Shown in pieces: positions 1-8,168 of a DNA stretch of 52,458 nt (positions are counted from its first letter, which is position 1; each line of letters opens with the position of its first letter). Origin of the DNA: an uncultured Prevotella sp. GTDB taxonomy: Bacteria > Bacteroidota > Bacteroidia > Bacteroidales > Bacteroidaceae. The stretch is taken from positions 1 to 52,458 of the forward strand of contig CAJOHP010000001.1 of assembly GCA_905234355.1 (NCBI GenBank), given 5' to 3'. A program made the translations under genes and the position numbers. The notes beneath the pieces are model-generated. The model saw nothing but the letters and a program-made list of their open reading frames with translations. It was not told the origin of the DNA and searched no databases.

Positions 1-1
1 C

Positions 2-679
2 AGCATCTACACGCGATACGACAAGTTCGGCTTCGACTTCTACCTCGTCGACACCGCTGGCATACGCCGAAAGAACAAGGTGCAGGAAGACCTCGAGTTC
101 TACAGCGTGATGCGCTCCATACGGGCCATCGAGAACAGCGACGTCTGCATCCTGATGATCGACGCCACGCGAGGCATCGAGGCCCAGGACATGAATATCT
201 TCCAGCTCATACAGAAGAACCAGAAGAGCCTGGTCGTCGTGGTCAACAAGTGGGACCTCGTGGAAGACAAGTCGCAGGTGGTCATCGACACCTTCGAACA
301 GGCCATACGCCAGCGCATGGCACCCTTCACCGACTTCCCCATCATCTTCGCCTCGGCACTGACCAAGCAGCGCATCTTCCGCGTGCTCGAGACCGCCAAG
401 CAGGTCTATCTCAACCGCAAGGCACGCATCGGAACCACCAAGCTCAACGAGGTGATGCTGCCTCTCATCGAGGCCACGCCCCCGCCAAGCATCAAGGGAA
501 AGTACATCAAGATAAAATATGTGAGCCAGGTGCCCGACACGAAGATTCCCACCTTCATCTTCTACGCCAACCTGCCGCAGTATGTGAAGGAACCCTACAA
601 GCGGTTTCTCGAGAACAAGATACGCGAGAACTGGTCGCTCACCGGCTCGCCCATCAATATATTCATCCGCCAAAAGTGA
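2..679 (+). CDS. der: Ribosome-associated GTPase Der (EngA), C-terminal part
   Basis: This is the 3' part of a double-GTPase-domain protein; the 5' end lies outside the window and the reading frame is open from base 2. Der binds the 50S subunit and is needed for its maturation. The visible residues begin inside the second G domain: the G3 motif DTAGIRRK followed by KVQEDLEFYSVMRSIRAIE, then G4 as NKWD and the G5-type SALTKQ. These are followed by the KH-like C-terminal domain with the typical stretch TPPPSIKGKYIKIKYVSQV and the ending GSPINIFIRQK. The first 78 bases are in frame and match the family, so no start codon should be sought inside the window. A lipoprotein gene follows after 6 bases, suggesting co-transcription. 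Identification is secure from the motifs. Confidence 0.97.
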   Translation, partial: SIYTRYDKFGFDFYLVDTAGIRRKNKVQEDLEFYSVMRSIRAIENSDVCILMIDATRGIEAQDMNIFQLIQKNQKSLVVVVNKWDLVEDKSQVVIDTFEQAIRQRMAPFTDFPIIFASALTKQRIFRVLETAKQVYLNRKARIGTTKLNEVMLPLIEATPPPSIKGKYIKIKYVSQVPDTKIPTFIFYANLPQYVKEPYKRFLENKIRENWSLTGSPINIFIRQK

Positions 680-685
680 GCGTGC

Positions 686-1105
686 ATGAATATCTTTTGT
701 CGCATCACCACGCTCGCCGTCGTGGCTGTCATGGCCGCAGGCTGTAGCAGCCCCGACCCTGCCGAGCAGGAGCGCATGGCACGTGAGGCTGCCGTAAAGA
801 CGGTCAGCGAGGCCTATTCCCATCTGCTCGTGGGCGACTACGACCATTTCATCGCCCTGCGAGCCGGCACCGACAGCCTGCCGCGGGCCTACCGCAGCCA
901 GATGGCCACCGCCTACAAGCAGTTCATGGCCCAGCAGCAGACCGACCGGGGGGGGCTGCGCTCGTTCGAGATGATGGGTGCACAGCGCGACTCCGCCCTC
1001 GGCGTCATGCAGGTGTTTCTCCTCCTGCGCTATGGCGACCACACCACCGAGGAGGTCGTGGTGCCCGTCATTGAGCAGGCCCAAGGACAGTGGCGCATGA
1101 AGTAA
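686..1105 (+). CDS. Small lipoprotein, DUF4878/NTF2-like
   Basis: A 139-residue exported lipoprotein. The N-terminus is a hydrophobic signal with a lipobox ending in AAGC, so Cys20 would be lipidated. The mature part (about residues 35-139) has the pattern of small NTF2-like/DUF4878 proteins: a helical opening around AVKTVSEAYSHLLVGDYDHF, then a conical beta sheet ending in VPVIEQAQGQWRMK. The function of this family is not established; such folds often bind small ligands or act as envelope accessory domains. It starts 6 bases after der and is followed by a strong hairpin at 1112-1136, so der and this gene probably share a transcript end. The family assignment is inferred from the sequence pattern only. 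Confidence 0.75.
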   Translation: MNIFCRITTLAVVAVMAAGCSSPDPAEQERMAREAAVKTVSEAYSHLLVGDYDHFIALRAGTDSLPRAYRSQMATAYKQFMAQQQTDRGGLRSFEMMGAQRDSALGVMQVFLLLRYGDHTTEEVVVPVIEQAQGQWRMK

Positions 1106-1111
1106 TGGACA

Positions 1112-1136
1112 CGAGCGGCGTATGGAGCGCCGCTCG
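1112..1136 (+). terminator. Intrinsic terminator hairpin after the der-lipoprotein pair
   Basis: A perfect 9-bp inverted repeat, cgagcggcg / cgccgctcg, with a 7-nt loop (tatggag), lies 6 bases past the lipoprotein stop codon. Only a short T stretch (ttta) follows, and that stretch is already the beginning of the 22-bp repeat array. Confidence 0.65.
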
Positions 1137-1138
1137 TT

Positions 1139-1248
1139 TACCCCCTAAACGACCCCCGTCTACCCCCTAAACGCACGCTCGCTACCCCCTAGCCGAGGCT
1201 CCGCTAGGGGGTAAACGCGCCTCGTTTATGGGGTAAACCGTGACCGTC
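1139..1248. repeat. 22-bp-period intergenic array, copy 1 (five units)
   Basis: Five consecutive 22-bp units start at 1139, 1161, 1183, 1205 and 1227. Units 1 and 2 begin taccccctaaacg and unit 3 begins taccccctagccg. Units 4 and 5 carry the motif in inverted form (tagggggtaaacg, tatggggtaaacc). Each direct copy is itself a mini-hairpin, gttta-ccccc-taaac. A 23-bp flank at 1249-1271 is nearly identical to the flank of copy 2 at 18158-18180. No coding potential is apparent. The array sits immediately after a transcription terminator. Confidence 0.9.
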
Positions 1249-1588
1249 GGAGCCCTCACTCCATGTCTCGCTATTCATCCACATATTTTATTACCTTTGC
1301 ACCCCTGTGCGTCACCGTCCCTACATAGGAAGTCGCATCGTTTGTTCGTGTGGGACGGATAAAATTTCTTTATAAATCCCATTGTCTTTCTCTTGTTCCG
1401 CTGTGTGCCGAATGTCTCTTCTTGTGGCGTTTGGCACGACAGCACTGTGCTTGTCATGCCAGTCTGTCGTGACCCTATGTGGCACTTTGCAGGGCGCTAG
1501 ACTTTCAAAATCTACAAAAATAGTTGCAAATTCAACAAAAACATGGATTTATAATGGATTTTATAATGTTTTTTTAAGAAAAAATGAC
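1249..1588. other. Non-coding stretch with a promoter-like box and several hairpins
   Basis: No convincing gene is present. A TAnnTTTG box (tacctttg) occurs at 1292-1299. Downstream are the inverted repeats ccgtccc/gggacgg (1315-1321 with 1352-1358), gtgccgaa/tttggcac (1405-1412 with 1430-1437) and cacgacag/ctgtcgtg (1435-1442 with 1464-1471). This could be a small non-coding RNA or the remains of a decayed element. No clear terminator T-run is seen before the next promoter. Confidence 0.4.
1292..1299 (+). promoter_or_regulatory. Promoter -7 box (TAnnTTTG), target unclear
   Basis: The sequence tacctttg followed by ca matches the Bacteroidetes primary-sigma -7 box. It lies about 410 bases upstream of the first lipoprotein gene of the next operon and directly before a hairpin-rich stretch. 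Confidence 0.5.
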
Positions 1589-1596
1589 TATATTTG
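1589..1596 (+). promoter_or_regulatory. Promoter -7 box for the lipase-like/RND block
   Basis: The sequence tatatttg followed by ca matches TAnnTTTG. It lies in a strongly AT-rich stretch about 113 bases upstream of the ATG at 1709. No equally good box is seen between the genes up to 15432, so this is the best candidate promoter of the whole block. Confidence 0.65.
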
Positions 1597-1708
1597 CACA
1601 CTGATAAATCTGTCAACCATAATATATATGCGCATGCGCGATATGAGGCCTTGACTTATTTGTTGAAGCTAAACAGAGATAATAAGAAGACAAAAATATT
1701 ACGAAACA

Positions 1709-3265
1709 ATGACAAAACCGATGTTATGGGTGCTCGCCGCCACCCTCGTCAGCGGCATGGCAAGTCTCAGTTCTTGTCACAGCGATCCCTATTATGCAGA
1801 GTCTCTCATCCCGCAGGACAACTCAGGTAATCCTGCCGACGGTCAGGGCAGCGATGGTCAGGACAGCAGCGACCCGGCCACCGACTCCTTGGTGCAGGCA
1901 CATACGCTGGTGACCGTGCTGAAAAACGAGGGCTACACACCCGAAGAGTTTGTAGCTCACCTCGGCGCGCCGTCGTTTTCTGCCATGACGGCTGGCATCT
2001 CGCCCCAGATCAACGCCATTGCCAAGAGCATGGCCATGAGCAAGCTGCAGACCCATCTGCCCACGCTCGACAAGATGTTTGCCGACGAGGTGGGCATCGA
2101 GGGCGACGGCACCCGCCGCTGGCACATCGAGTCATACACCTTCACCTACCGCAGCCAGAGTGTCGACGGGCAGGAGCAGGTGCTCTCGGGCCGTGTCACC
2201 TTCCCCAACAACAAGGTGAGCGGCACGCCACACCAGGTGAAGAGCCTCTCGCTGCATACCCATCAGGCGCTGATGGGCGCCGACTGGGCCCCGTCGGAAA
2301 ATCTGATGCTCATGCCGCTGCGCACGCTCTGGAACTCAGCTGTTATCGAGCCCGACTTCCAGAACTACGGTGTGGGCCACGGCGTGCTGCCCGACGGCAA
2401 CGGGTCGCCCAAGGGCCTGTCGCGCCAGCTGACCGACTGCACGCTGGCTGCCCTCGAGGTGATGCGCCTGCACGGCGTGTCGCTGGCCGACGACGGCTAC
2501 ACCACCAGCTGGGGCAGCTCGCAGACTGCGGCTGTGCCCCTGCTCTTTGCCAAGTACTACGAGACCGAGGCGCCCGAGTGGTTCCGCAAGGCTGTGCGCC
2601 TGCACTCCACCTACGTGGGCGAGGGACCGCTCGACCTGAGCGATGCTGTGCCCAACTACTACTGCAAGCATCCTGAGCACTTCAGGTTCAGCTACTTCTA
2701 TGTGGCTGGCTATCTGTCGGGCTTCTCTGCCCAGCAGCTGGGCGGCTATCAGGCTGCCGAACTGCTGGCACCATGGCTCAGCACCACCCACGTGACCGTC
2801 GATGGAAAGGACTACACCTTCCTTGACGCCATTGCCAAGGCGCTCATCTCTGCCAGCCATCCTGCCAGACCAGAGCTCAAAACGCTCGACCAGGTCATCT
2901 CGCCCGACATGGTCACCCCCGACGGACAGCTCGACCAGAACAGTCCCAAGACGCAGGCCTTCCTCGCCTGCCTGAAGGCGGCCGGCAACCTGGACAACTG
3001 GGCTCCGAAGCTGCCTATATACATTGGTCACAGCCCCGAAGACCCCGCACTGCCCCACGAGTATTCCTACCGCGTCTACCAGAAGCTGAGCAACAACGGG
3101 CAGAACCCTCAGGTGCACATGCTCGACGTGCGCAACACCGGACAGCTCTCGGCCGTGCTCGGCGATGCCGCAAGCATGCACGGACTCATCTCCATACTGA
3201 TGCTGCTCAATATGTCGTGCGTGGAGTTGCCGGCCGACATGGCCACGGTCTATACCGAAGAGTAG
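1709..3265 (+). CDS. Lipase-like alpha/beta-hydrolase lipoprotein, paralogue 1
   Basis: A 518-residue lipoprotein with signal peptide and lipobox around MASLSSC (Cys23), followed by a Gly/Asp/Ser-rich linker to about residue 60. The remainder resembles secretory-lipase-type alpha/beta hydrolases. The segment DDGYTTSWGSSQTAA fits a nucleophile elbow with Ser271, but the usual last Gly of GxSxG is Thr (GSSQT). Asp445 in GHSPEDPALP and His491 in SMHGLIS sit where the acid and base of a triad are expected. It is clearly paralogous to the genes at 3307 and 13921, sharing LSGRVTFPNNKV, NSAVIEPD and the elbow. It is the first gene of a co-directional run and lies 41 bases before paralogue 2. The substrate is unknown; ester or acyl hydrolysis at the cell surface or periplasm is inferred. 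Confidence 0.75.
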   Translation: MTKPMLWVLAATLVSGMASLSSCHSDPYYAESLIPQDNSGNPADGQGSDGQDSSDPATDSLVQAHTLVTVLKNEGYTPEEFVAHLGAPSFSAMTAGISPQINAIAKSMAMSKLQTHLPTLDKMFADEVGIEGDGTRRWHIESYTFTYRSQSVDGQEQVLSGRVTFPNNKVSGTPHQVKSLSLHTHQALMGADWAPSENLMLMPLRTLWNSAVIEPDFQNYGVGHGVLPDGNGSPKGLSRQLTDCTLAALEVMRLHGVSLADDGYTTSWGSSQTAAVPLLFAKYYETEAPEWFRKAVRLHSTYVGEGPLDLSDAVPNYYCKHPEHFRFSYFYVAGYLSGFSAQQLGGYQAAELLAPWLSTTHVTVDGKDYTFLDAIAKALISASHPARPELKTLDQVISPDMVTPDGQLDQNSPKTQAFLACLKAAGNLDNWAPKLPIYIGHSPEDPALPHEYSYRVYQKLSNNGQNPQVHMLDVRNTGQLSAVLGDAASMHGLISILMLLNMSCVELPADMATVYTEE

Positions 3266-3306
3266 CGCGTGAGGACATAGTATAACAAAAAACGACTTGA
3301 AGAGAT

Positions 3307-4827
3307 ATGAAGACAAGATTTCTTTTGAGCGGTCTGATGGCTGTGGCGGCCCTGACGATGACATCGTGCGACAACGACGAGGTCGACATCAGCTACACGC
3401 AGCAAGGCCCGTCGGCGACAGGTGCCGATGCGCGAGGCAAGCTCGTCAGCGTGCTGAAGAGCGATAACTACTCGCCCGACGAGTTTATGGATGCCGTCAT
3501 GCCCCGTGCGGTGTTCAAGGCCCTCGGCACGTGGGTGCCCGACCTGCACCCCCTCGTCGAGACCGTGTCGCGGGTGAAGCTGGCACCGCAGCTGGCCAAG
3601 CTCGACCGGCAGTTCTGCACCGAACTGGGGCAGCGCCTGCCCGTGCACCGCAAGTGGCAGATCGAGAGCCACGTGTTCAGCTATATCACCACGGCCAGCA
3701 ACGGTGCCGAGGTGGTGCTCTCGGGGCGCGTCACCTTCCCCAACAATATGGTGGACGGCACCGACCACGAGGTGCAGACGCTCTCGCTCTTCACACATCC
3801 TGCCGTCGCCGCAGTGCAGTGGCAGCCTTCCGAGGAGATAGGCCTCATCTGCCTGCGTGCCATGCAGAACTCCGCCGTCATAGAGCCCGACCTGCAGGGC
3901 TTCGGCGTGGATTATGAAAAGAACTACCTGTCTGTGCTGTCCACCGCCGCACTCTCGCGCCAGATGGCCGACTGCGCCACTGCCGCCATCAAGCTGATGG
4001 CCCAGCGCGGCGTGCGCCTGGCACCCGACGGCTACACCACCAGCTGGGGAGGCTCGCTACTGGCTGGCACCACCATAGCGTTCCAGCAATACTACGAGAC
4101 GCAGGCTCCCGACGCGTTTCGCAAGGCACTCAACCTGAAGTCTACCTTTGTGGCAACAAACATCAGGGAGGAGCTGAGCGCCGTCATGACCAGCCTGCAG
4201 ACGAGCGACATCTCGTCGTTTCTCATGAACTATACCATACTGCTGCGCAACCTCAACGCCCTCTCGCCGGCACAGGCCCGGGGCTACCGCGTCAGCGACT
4301 TCCTCTCGGAGCGCGCTATGAGCGAGCCACTGGTCATCAACGGCGAGAAGGCCACGGTCTATGAGTATGTGACCAAGGTGCAGGCCCTATATCCGCAGAT
4401 TGTAAAGAGCGAGCAACTGTCGGCCCAATGGCACGTCGCCGACCTCGTGCCTGCCGACATGCTCACTGCTGCCGGCGCCTTCAGCCCCAACTGCCCTAAG
4501 ATGGGCGCGCTCAGGGAGATACTCGCCTCGGCCGGCATGCCACAAGGATACAAGCCACAGCTGCCACTCTACCTTTGCCAGAACGACAACGACAAGTTCT
4601 GCCCCCAAAAAGACTTTGACAGCTACTGCAACATCCTGAGCCAAGGCGGCACCAACCCCTGCGTGCACAAGGGCATCATCCCCCTCTCCGGACTGACGCT
4701 GAAGGCTGGAGAGCGAATGGGCATGGGCACCATCCATTTTGCCTCCTATGCTGTCGCCTTGCTTGAGATGTCTACCGCAGAGACTGCAGAAGAGATATAC
4801 AATAGATTTAATAAGAGTAATAGGTAA
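3307..4827 (+). CDS. Lipase-like alpha/beta-hydrolase lipoprotein, paralogue 2
   Basis: A 506-residue lipoprotein. The signal peptide ends in TMTSC, so Cys21 would be lipidated. It shares with its neighbour at 1709 the N-terminal block KLVSVLKSDNYSPDEFM, the strand LSGRVTFPNNMV, NSAVIEPDLQGFGV and the elbow GYTTSWGGSLLA. The elbow predicts Ser250 as nucleophile, with the final Gly of GxSxG replaced by Leu. Candidate acid residues are Asp427 and Asp429 in CQNDNDKF, of which Asp429 aligns with paralogue 3; His477 in TIHFASY would complete a triad. Positions 250/429/477 are numerically identical to those of the paralogue at 13921, so these two are the closer pair. The AMP-ligase gene follows after 55 bases. 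Hydrolase activity is inferred, not shown. Confidence 0.75.
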   Translation: MKTRFLLSGLMAVAALTMTSCDNDEVDISYTQQGPSATGADARGKLVSVLKSDNYSPDEFMDAVMPRAVFKALGTWVPDLHPLVETVSRVKLAPQLAKLDRQFCTELGQRLPVHRKWQIESHVFSYITTASNGAEVVLSGRVTFPNNMVDGTDHEVQTLSLFTHPAVAAVQWQPSEEIGLICLRAMQNSAVIEPDLQGFGVDYEKNYLSVLSTAALSRQMADCATAAIKLMAQRGVRLAPDGYTTSWGGSLLAGTTIAFQQYYETQAPDAFRKALNLKSTFVATNIREELSAVMTSLQTSDISSFLMNYTILLRNLNALSPAQARGYRVSDFLSERAMSEPLVINGEKATVYEYVTKVQALYPQIVKSEQLSAQWHVADLVPADMLTAAGAFSPNCPKMGALREILASAGMPQGYKPQLPLYLCQNDNDKFCPQKDFDSYCNILSQGGTNPCVHKGIIPLSGLTLKAGERMGMGTIHFASYAVALLEMSTAETAEEIYNRFNKSNR

Positions 4828-4882
4828 TACGACGCTCTCATGAGGTAAGATCATTGCCTTCGGGATATACACACTAAAGACT

Positions 4883-6703
4883 ATGCAGAATCAAAACATT
4901 ATCGCCAGACCTTCGGAAGAGATGCGATGGAAAAAGTACTACACGAAGGGCTATGAGGAAATCCTGTCGCAGGAGCTTCCCAAGGAGACACTATGGAAAT
5001 ATATAGAGCGCGGCCTGCTCAACGACCACGACCGTCACGACGCACTGTCATACCTCGGCCGCAGAGTGAGCCGCAGTGAGTTCATCGAGCAGGTACACAC
5101 GTGGGGCCGCGTAATCAAAGGCATGGGTCTGGGCAAGGACGACGAACTGCTCATCTTCGGCCCTACGCTGCCCGAATTTGTCTACATCATGCTGGCTGCC
5201 AACATGGTGGGCGTGACCACCAATCTGCCCAACCTCATGGCCAGCTCCGAAGCCCTCGACTATATGGTGGGCAAGAGTCGCGTGGCCTTCGTCTTCGACG
5301 GGCTCGAGCACATGCTCACCAAGACCCTTGCCCGACAGCAGTTTGAACATGTGGTCGTCGTCTCGGCCACACGCTCCATGGGCTATCCGCTCAAACTCAT
5401 TGCAGCTCCGCTGAACAACCTGAAGCACTACGCCAGCCGCCACCGGCCCAAGTACATCACGGCCGACGAGGCCATCAGACGCTTCGGCCACTACGACGGC
5501 CCGCTGGAGGCCCCCGACGAAGAGGGAAAGACATCCTACATCTTCTGCTCCTCGGGCACGTCGAAGAGAGGACGAGCACACCAGATAGGCATGAGCAACA
5601 AGGCCATGATCAGCATGTTTCGCGATGCACTGGCCTTCAATCACATAGGCCATCCCTTTCAGGAGGGCTACAAGTCCTACTGCCCGCTGCCGCCCTTCGT
5701 ATGCACAGGCTATTTCGTGCTCGTGCTGGCACCGCTCCTGCTCGGCATGACTGTCTACATAGACCCACGTCTCTCGGCCGAGCAGTTTGCCAAGAATGTG
5801 ATGACCATGCGACCACAGGTCACGCTCATCCCAGGACACTTCTGGGTCTACTTCTTCCAGCAGGTCGAGGACCTCATCAAGGCCGGAAAGCGCCCCGACC
5901 TCAGCTTCTTCTCCTTCCCCATCATGGGAGGCGAGGGCTGCACACCCGAGGCGCTGCGACACATCAACGAACTCTTGCGCGAGTGCGGCAGCCCCATTGC
6001 CCTCTCCTTGGGCTACGGACTGACCGAGACCTTCTCCGTGGCAACGGTCGACTACCAGCCGGGCGTCTACGACAAGGACTACTCCAGGCTCGCCGTCAGC
6101 GTGGGATATGTCTTCCCAGGAGTCACCGTGGGCATCTTCGACGAGCAGGGCAACGAGCTGGGCTACAACCAGCGCGGCGAGGTGTGGATCAAGACGCCCT
6201 CGATGAGCACTGGCTACGTGGGCGACCCTGAACTCACCAAGGCCACCTTCAAGGACGGATGGATGCACACCAAGGACCTGGGCGAGCTCAGCGACGATGG
6301 CATGCTCTATGTCTATGGACGCATGGTACAGCATGTCGTGTCGCCTGATGGCGAGAAGGTCTATCTCTTCGACATCGCCAACGACCTGCGCCAGGACCCG
6401 GCCGTGAAGGCAAGCCTGGCATGCACGCTCGAGATGGAGCATGGCGACGGACCGCTGGTGGCACACATCGTGCTGGAAGACCACAACAACGAGAGCCACG
6501 AGCAGATCATCTGCCGGCTGGACCGACGCATGAAGCGGCTGCTGCCCAAGGGCGTCAGCATAGAGGGCTACAGCCTGGACCACGGACAGCTCAAGTCCAT
6601 CATGGTGGGAAAGACTGACCGCCACTACTACCGCAAGAAGTTCACCGGATACTATGTGCCGCAGGACGGAAAGCTCAAGGAGGTGATGTTTGCAGAAGGC
6701 TGA
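4883..6703 (+). CDS. AMP-forming acyl-activating enzyme (ANL superfamily)
   Basis: A 606-residue adenylate-forming enzyme that would activate a carboxylic acid with ATP, either to an acyl-AMP or to an acyl-CoA. No signal peptide is seen, so it is probably cytoplasmic. Motifs in order: phosphate-binding loop FCSSGTSKRG (221-230, replacing the common TSGTTGxPKG), aromatic/adenine motif GYGLTETF (377-384), the KDLGELSDDGMLYVYGR hinge region, and a C-terminal MVGKTDRHYYRKK whose GK probably supplies the catalytic Lys. The N-terminal 50 residues are an extra extension. The specific substrate cannot be read from the sequence; fatty or aryl acids are both possible. It lies between the lipase-like lipoproteins and the exporter genes, suggesting that it acts on the same compound. 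No acyl-carrier or synthase gene is nearby. Confidence 0.85.
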   Translation: MQNQNIIARPSEEMRWKKYYTKGYEEILSQELPKETLWKYIERGLLNDHDRHDALSYLGRRVSRSEFIEQVHTWGRVIKGMGLGKDDELLIFGPTLPEFVYIMLAANMVGVTTNLPNLMASSEALDYMVGKSRVAFVFDGLEHMLTKTLARQQFEHVVVVSATRSMGYPLKLIAAPLNNLKHYASRHRPKYITADEAIRRFGHYDGPLEAPDEEGKTSYIFCSSGTSKRGRAHQIGMSNKAMISMFRDALAFNHIGHPFQEGYKSYCPLPPFVCTGYFVLVLAPLLLGMTVYIDPRLSAEQFAKNVMTMRPQVTLIPGHFWVYFFQQVEDLIKAGKRPDLSFFSFPIMGGEGCTPEALRHINELLRECGSPIALSLGYGLTETFSVATVDYQPGVYDKDYSRLAVSVGYVFPGVTVGIFDEQGNELGYNQRGEVWIKTPSMSTGYVGDPELTKATFKDGWMHTKDLGELSDDGMLYVYGRMVQHVVSPDGEKVYLFDIANDLRQDPAVKASLACTLEMEHGDGPLVAHIVLEDHNNESHEQIICRLDRRMKRLLPKGVSIEGYSLDHGQLKSIMVGKTDRHYYRKKFTGYYVPQDGKLKEVMFAEG

Positions 6704-6765
6704 TTCGACGCGCGTACATTATTATATTATATATACTGTTGTTTTATAAAAAAACTATTAACGCT

Positions 6766-8058
6766 ATGAAACAGAACTATCTTTCGCTCCTCTTCGCAGG
6801 AGCAGTGGCTGCCGGCACGCTGAGCGTGACCTCGTGCAGCAGCGACGACGACCAGTTGGCCGAGGCTTCGCAGCCCGCCACCGAAGTGGCCACACCCGAC
6901 TACCAGCAGGTGCTCGCCGACGCCACCAGCCAGCTCGGCCAGGAGCTGTCGGCGCTCAACATGGACAATCTGGCGCCGCTGACACGCGCCATCAACGACG
7001 GATGCGAATGCGACTGCGGCTGCGACTGCTGCCAGGACGACAGCACCGGTGCTGACGCCGATGCCGACGAGCAGTGCGACCACAAGAAGTTTACTGAGGT
7101 GCTCAAGGAGCTGCTCAACAACATGAGCACCGACTTCAGCCGCGAGAAGCCCTTCATGCGCTCCTATGCCTTCGAGGACATGATGAAGCTGCTGAAGCTC
7201 ACCTGGACCGCTGCAGGCTACAACGGCTATGGACGTGAGAACGGTGAGTTCTATCTGGACGGCGTGGACGGCCACACCCTCACATGCGAGTATGTCACAC
7301 CCGACAGCACCAATATCTACAAGGCTACTGCCTCTGTGGCTGTCATGGGCACAGCGAAGGCCCTCACTACCGACAAGACCGTCAGCCGCCTGCTGACCAT
7401 CGAGAAGAACGACTCTACCGTGCTCCGCGTCCTGGTGACCAACACCAAGGGCGAGCAGCGCGTGCTCCCCTTCCTGCCCGACAGAGTCGTGGAGCACACC
7501 GGAGCCGTCACCATCAACGGCATGAAGGTGGCACTCGACATCGACGACAGTAAGCGCCACGAACACGGACTGAAGCTCACCGTCTCGAAGGAGAGCGACA
7601 GCACGCCCCTGGTCGAGATGACCTCTACGCTCACCGACAACAACACGTTCATCAACAGGCTGAAGAACGACGTCGTCTACAGTTCCGACTACAACCTCAG
7701 TCTGCTGGGAGGCACCGTCGCCATCAGCGGAAAGTTGAACAATGTCAACGCATATCTTGGCTCCGTGCCTGTACTGAGGGCCATCTACAAGCATGGCGCC
7801 AACGGCGAGGTGTGCAAGAACGCTGCCACCAAGTTCAACCAGAACTTCGACATCGAGTTGATCGTGGCAGGAAGCAACATCGGCAAGATCATCCTGCTGC
7901 CCGTCTATGACAGCGAGAAGAACAACTACACCCTGGAGATGTTCATCGACTCGCCGCTGCTGGGTCAGAATCCAGCCAGCCTGAGCAACATACTCGCCAA
8001 CCTCGGCTTTACGGTCAAGGGCATCCTCGACATGATCAAGGGTGACGCAGAGGCATAA
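6766..8058 (+). CDS. Lipoprotein with CECDCGCDCC cysteine cluster
   Basis: A 430-residue lipoprotein. The start chosen is the ATG at 6766, which gives a proper signal peptide with lipobox SVTSC (Cys24); an in-frame TTG lies further upstream but would lengthen the signal unnaturally. After a linker, residues 80-89 contain six cysteines in ten positions (Cys80, 82, 84, 86, 88, 89), followed by an Asp-rich stretch with Cys104 and His106. The remaining 320 residues look like repeated beta-strand modules of a surface or periplasmic protein with no catalytic motif that I recognise. It sits between the acyl-activating enzyme and tolC. A metal-binding or disulfide-rich knob is possible; the function is unknown. 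Confidence 0.7.
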   Translation: MKQNYLSLLFAGAVAAGTLSVTSCSSDDDQLAEASQPATEVATPDYQQVLADATSQLGQELSALNMDNLAPLTRAINDGCECDCGCDCCQDDSTGADADADEQCDHKKFTEVLKELLNNMSTDFSREKPFMRSYAFEDMMKLLKLTWTAAGYNGYGRENGEFYLDGVDGHTLTCEYVTPDSTNIYKATASVAVMGTAKALTTDKTVSRLLTIEKNDSTVLRVLVTNTKGEQRVLPFLPDRVVEHTGAVTINGMKVALDIDDSKRHEHGLKLTVSKESDSTPLVEMTSTLTDNNTFINRLKNDVVYSSDYNLSLLGGTVAISGKLNNVNAYLGSVPVLRAIYKHGANGEVCKNAATKFNQNFDIELIVAGSNIGKIILLPVYDSEKNNYTLEMFIDSPLLGQNPASLSNILANLGFTVKGILDMIKGDAEA

Positions 8059-8083
8059 GCACCGGCATAGCGGACGACCGCGC

Positions 8084-8144
8084 AGGTCGCTTCAGACAAC
8101 CCCATCTATTCAAACCAAACCGTGGGAATGAACAGAACCCACCT
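8084..8144 (+). repeat. Dispersed leader element, copy A (upstream of tolC)
   Basis: A 61-nt stretch ending 24 bases before the tolC start. Its last 44 bases (8101-8144) match, with few differences, the reverse complement of 49525-49569, upstream of trkA. Conserved blocks are cccatctat, aaaccgtgggaat (8117-8129) and agaacccacct. Within it, gtggg and cccac form a local hairpin with an 11-nt loop (aatgaacagaa). The left arm aggtcgcttcagacaac is a degraded version of the trkA copy's arm. It is either a structured mRNA leader or a small palindromic mobile element. Confidence 0.75.
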
Positions 8145-8168
8145 TTAACAAAACATCCAGAACAGAAA

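Noticed and set aside
1139..1248. CRISPR array
   Set aside because: Units are 22 bp with no unique spacers, some inverted; there are no cas genes nearby.
1382..1830. Small open frames between the first array and the 1709 gene
   Set aside because: They run across the promoter and leader and show no recognizable protein features.
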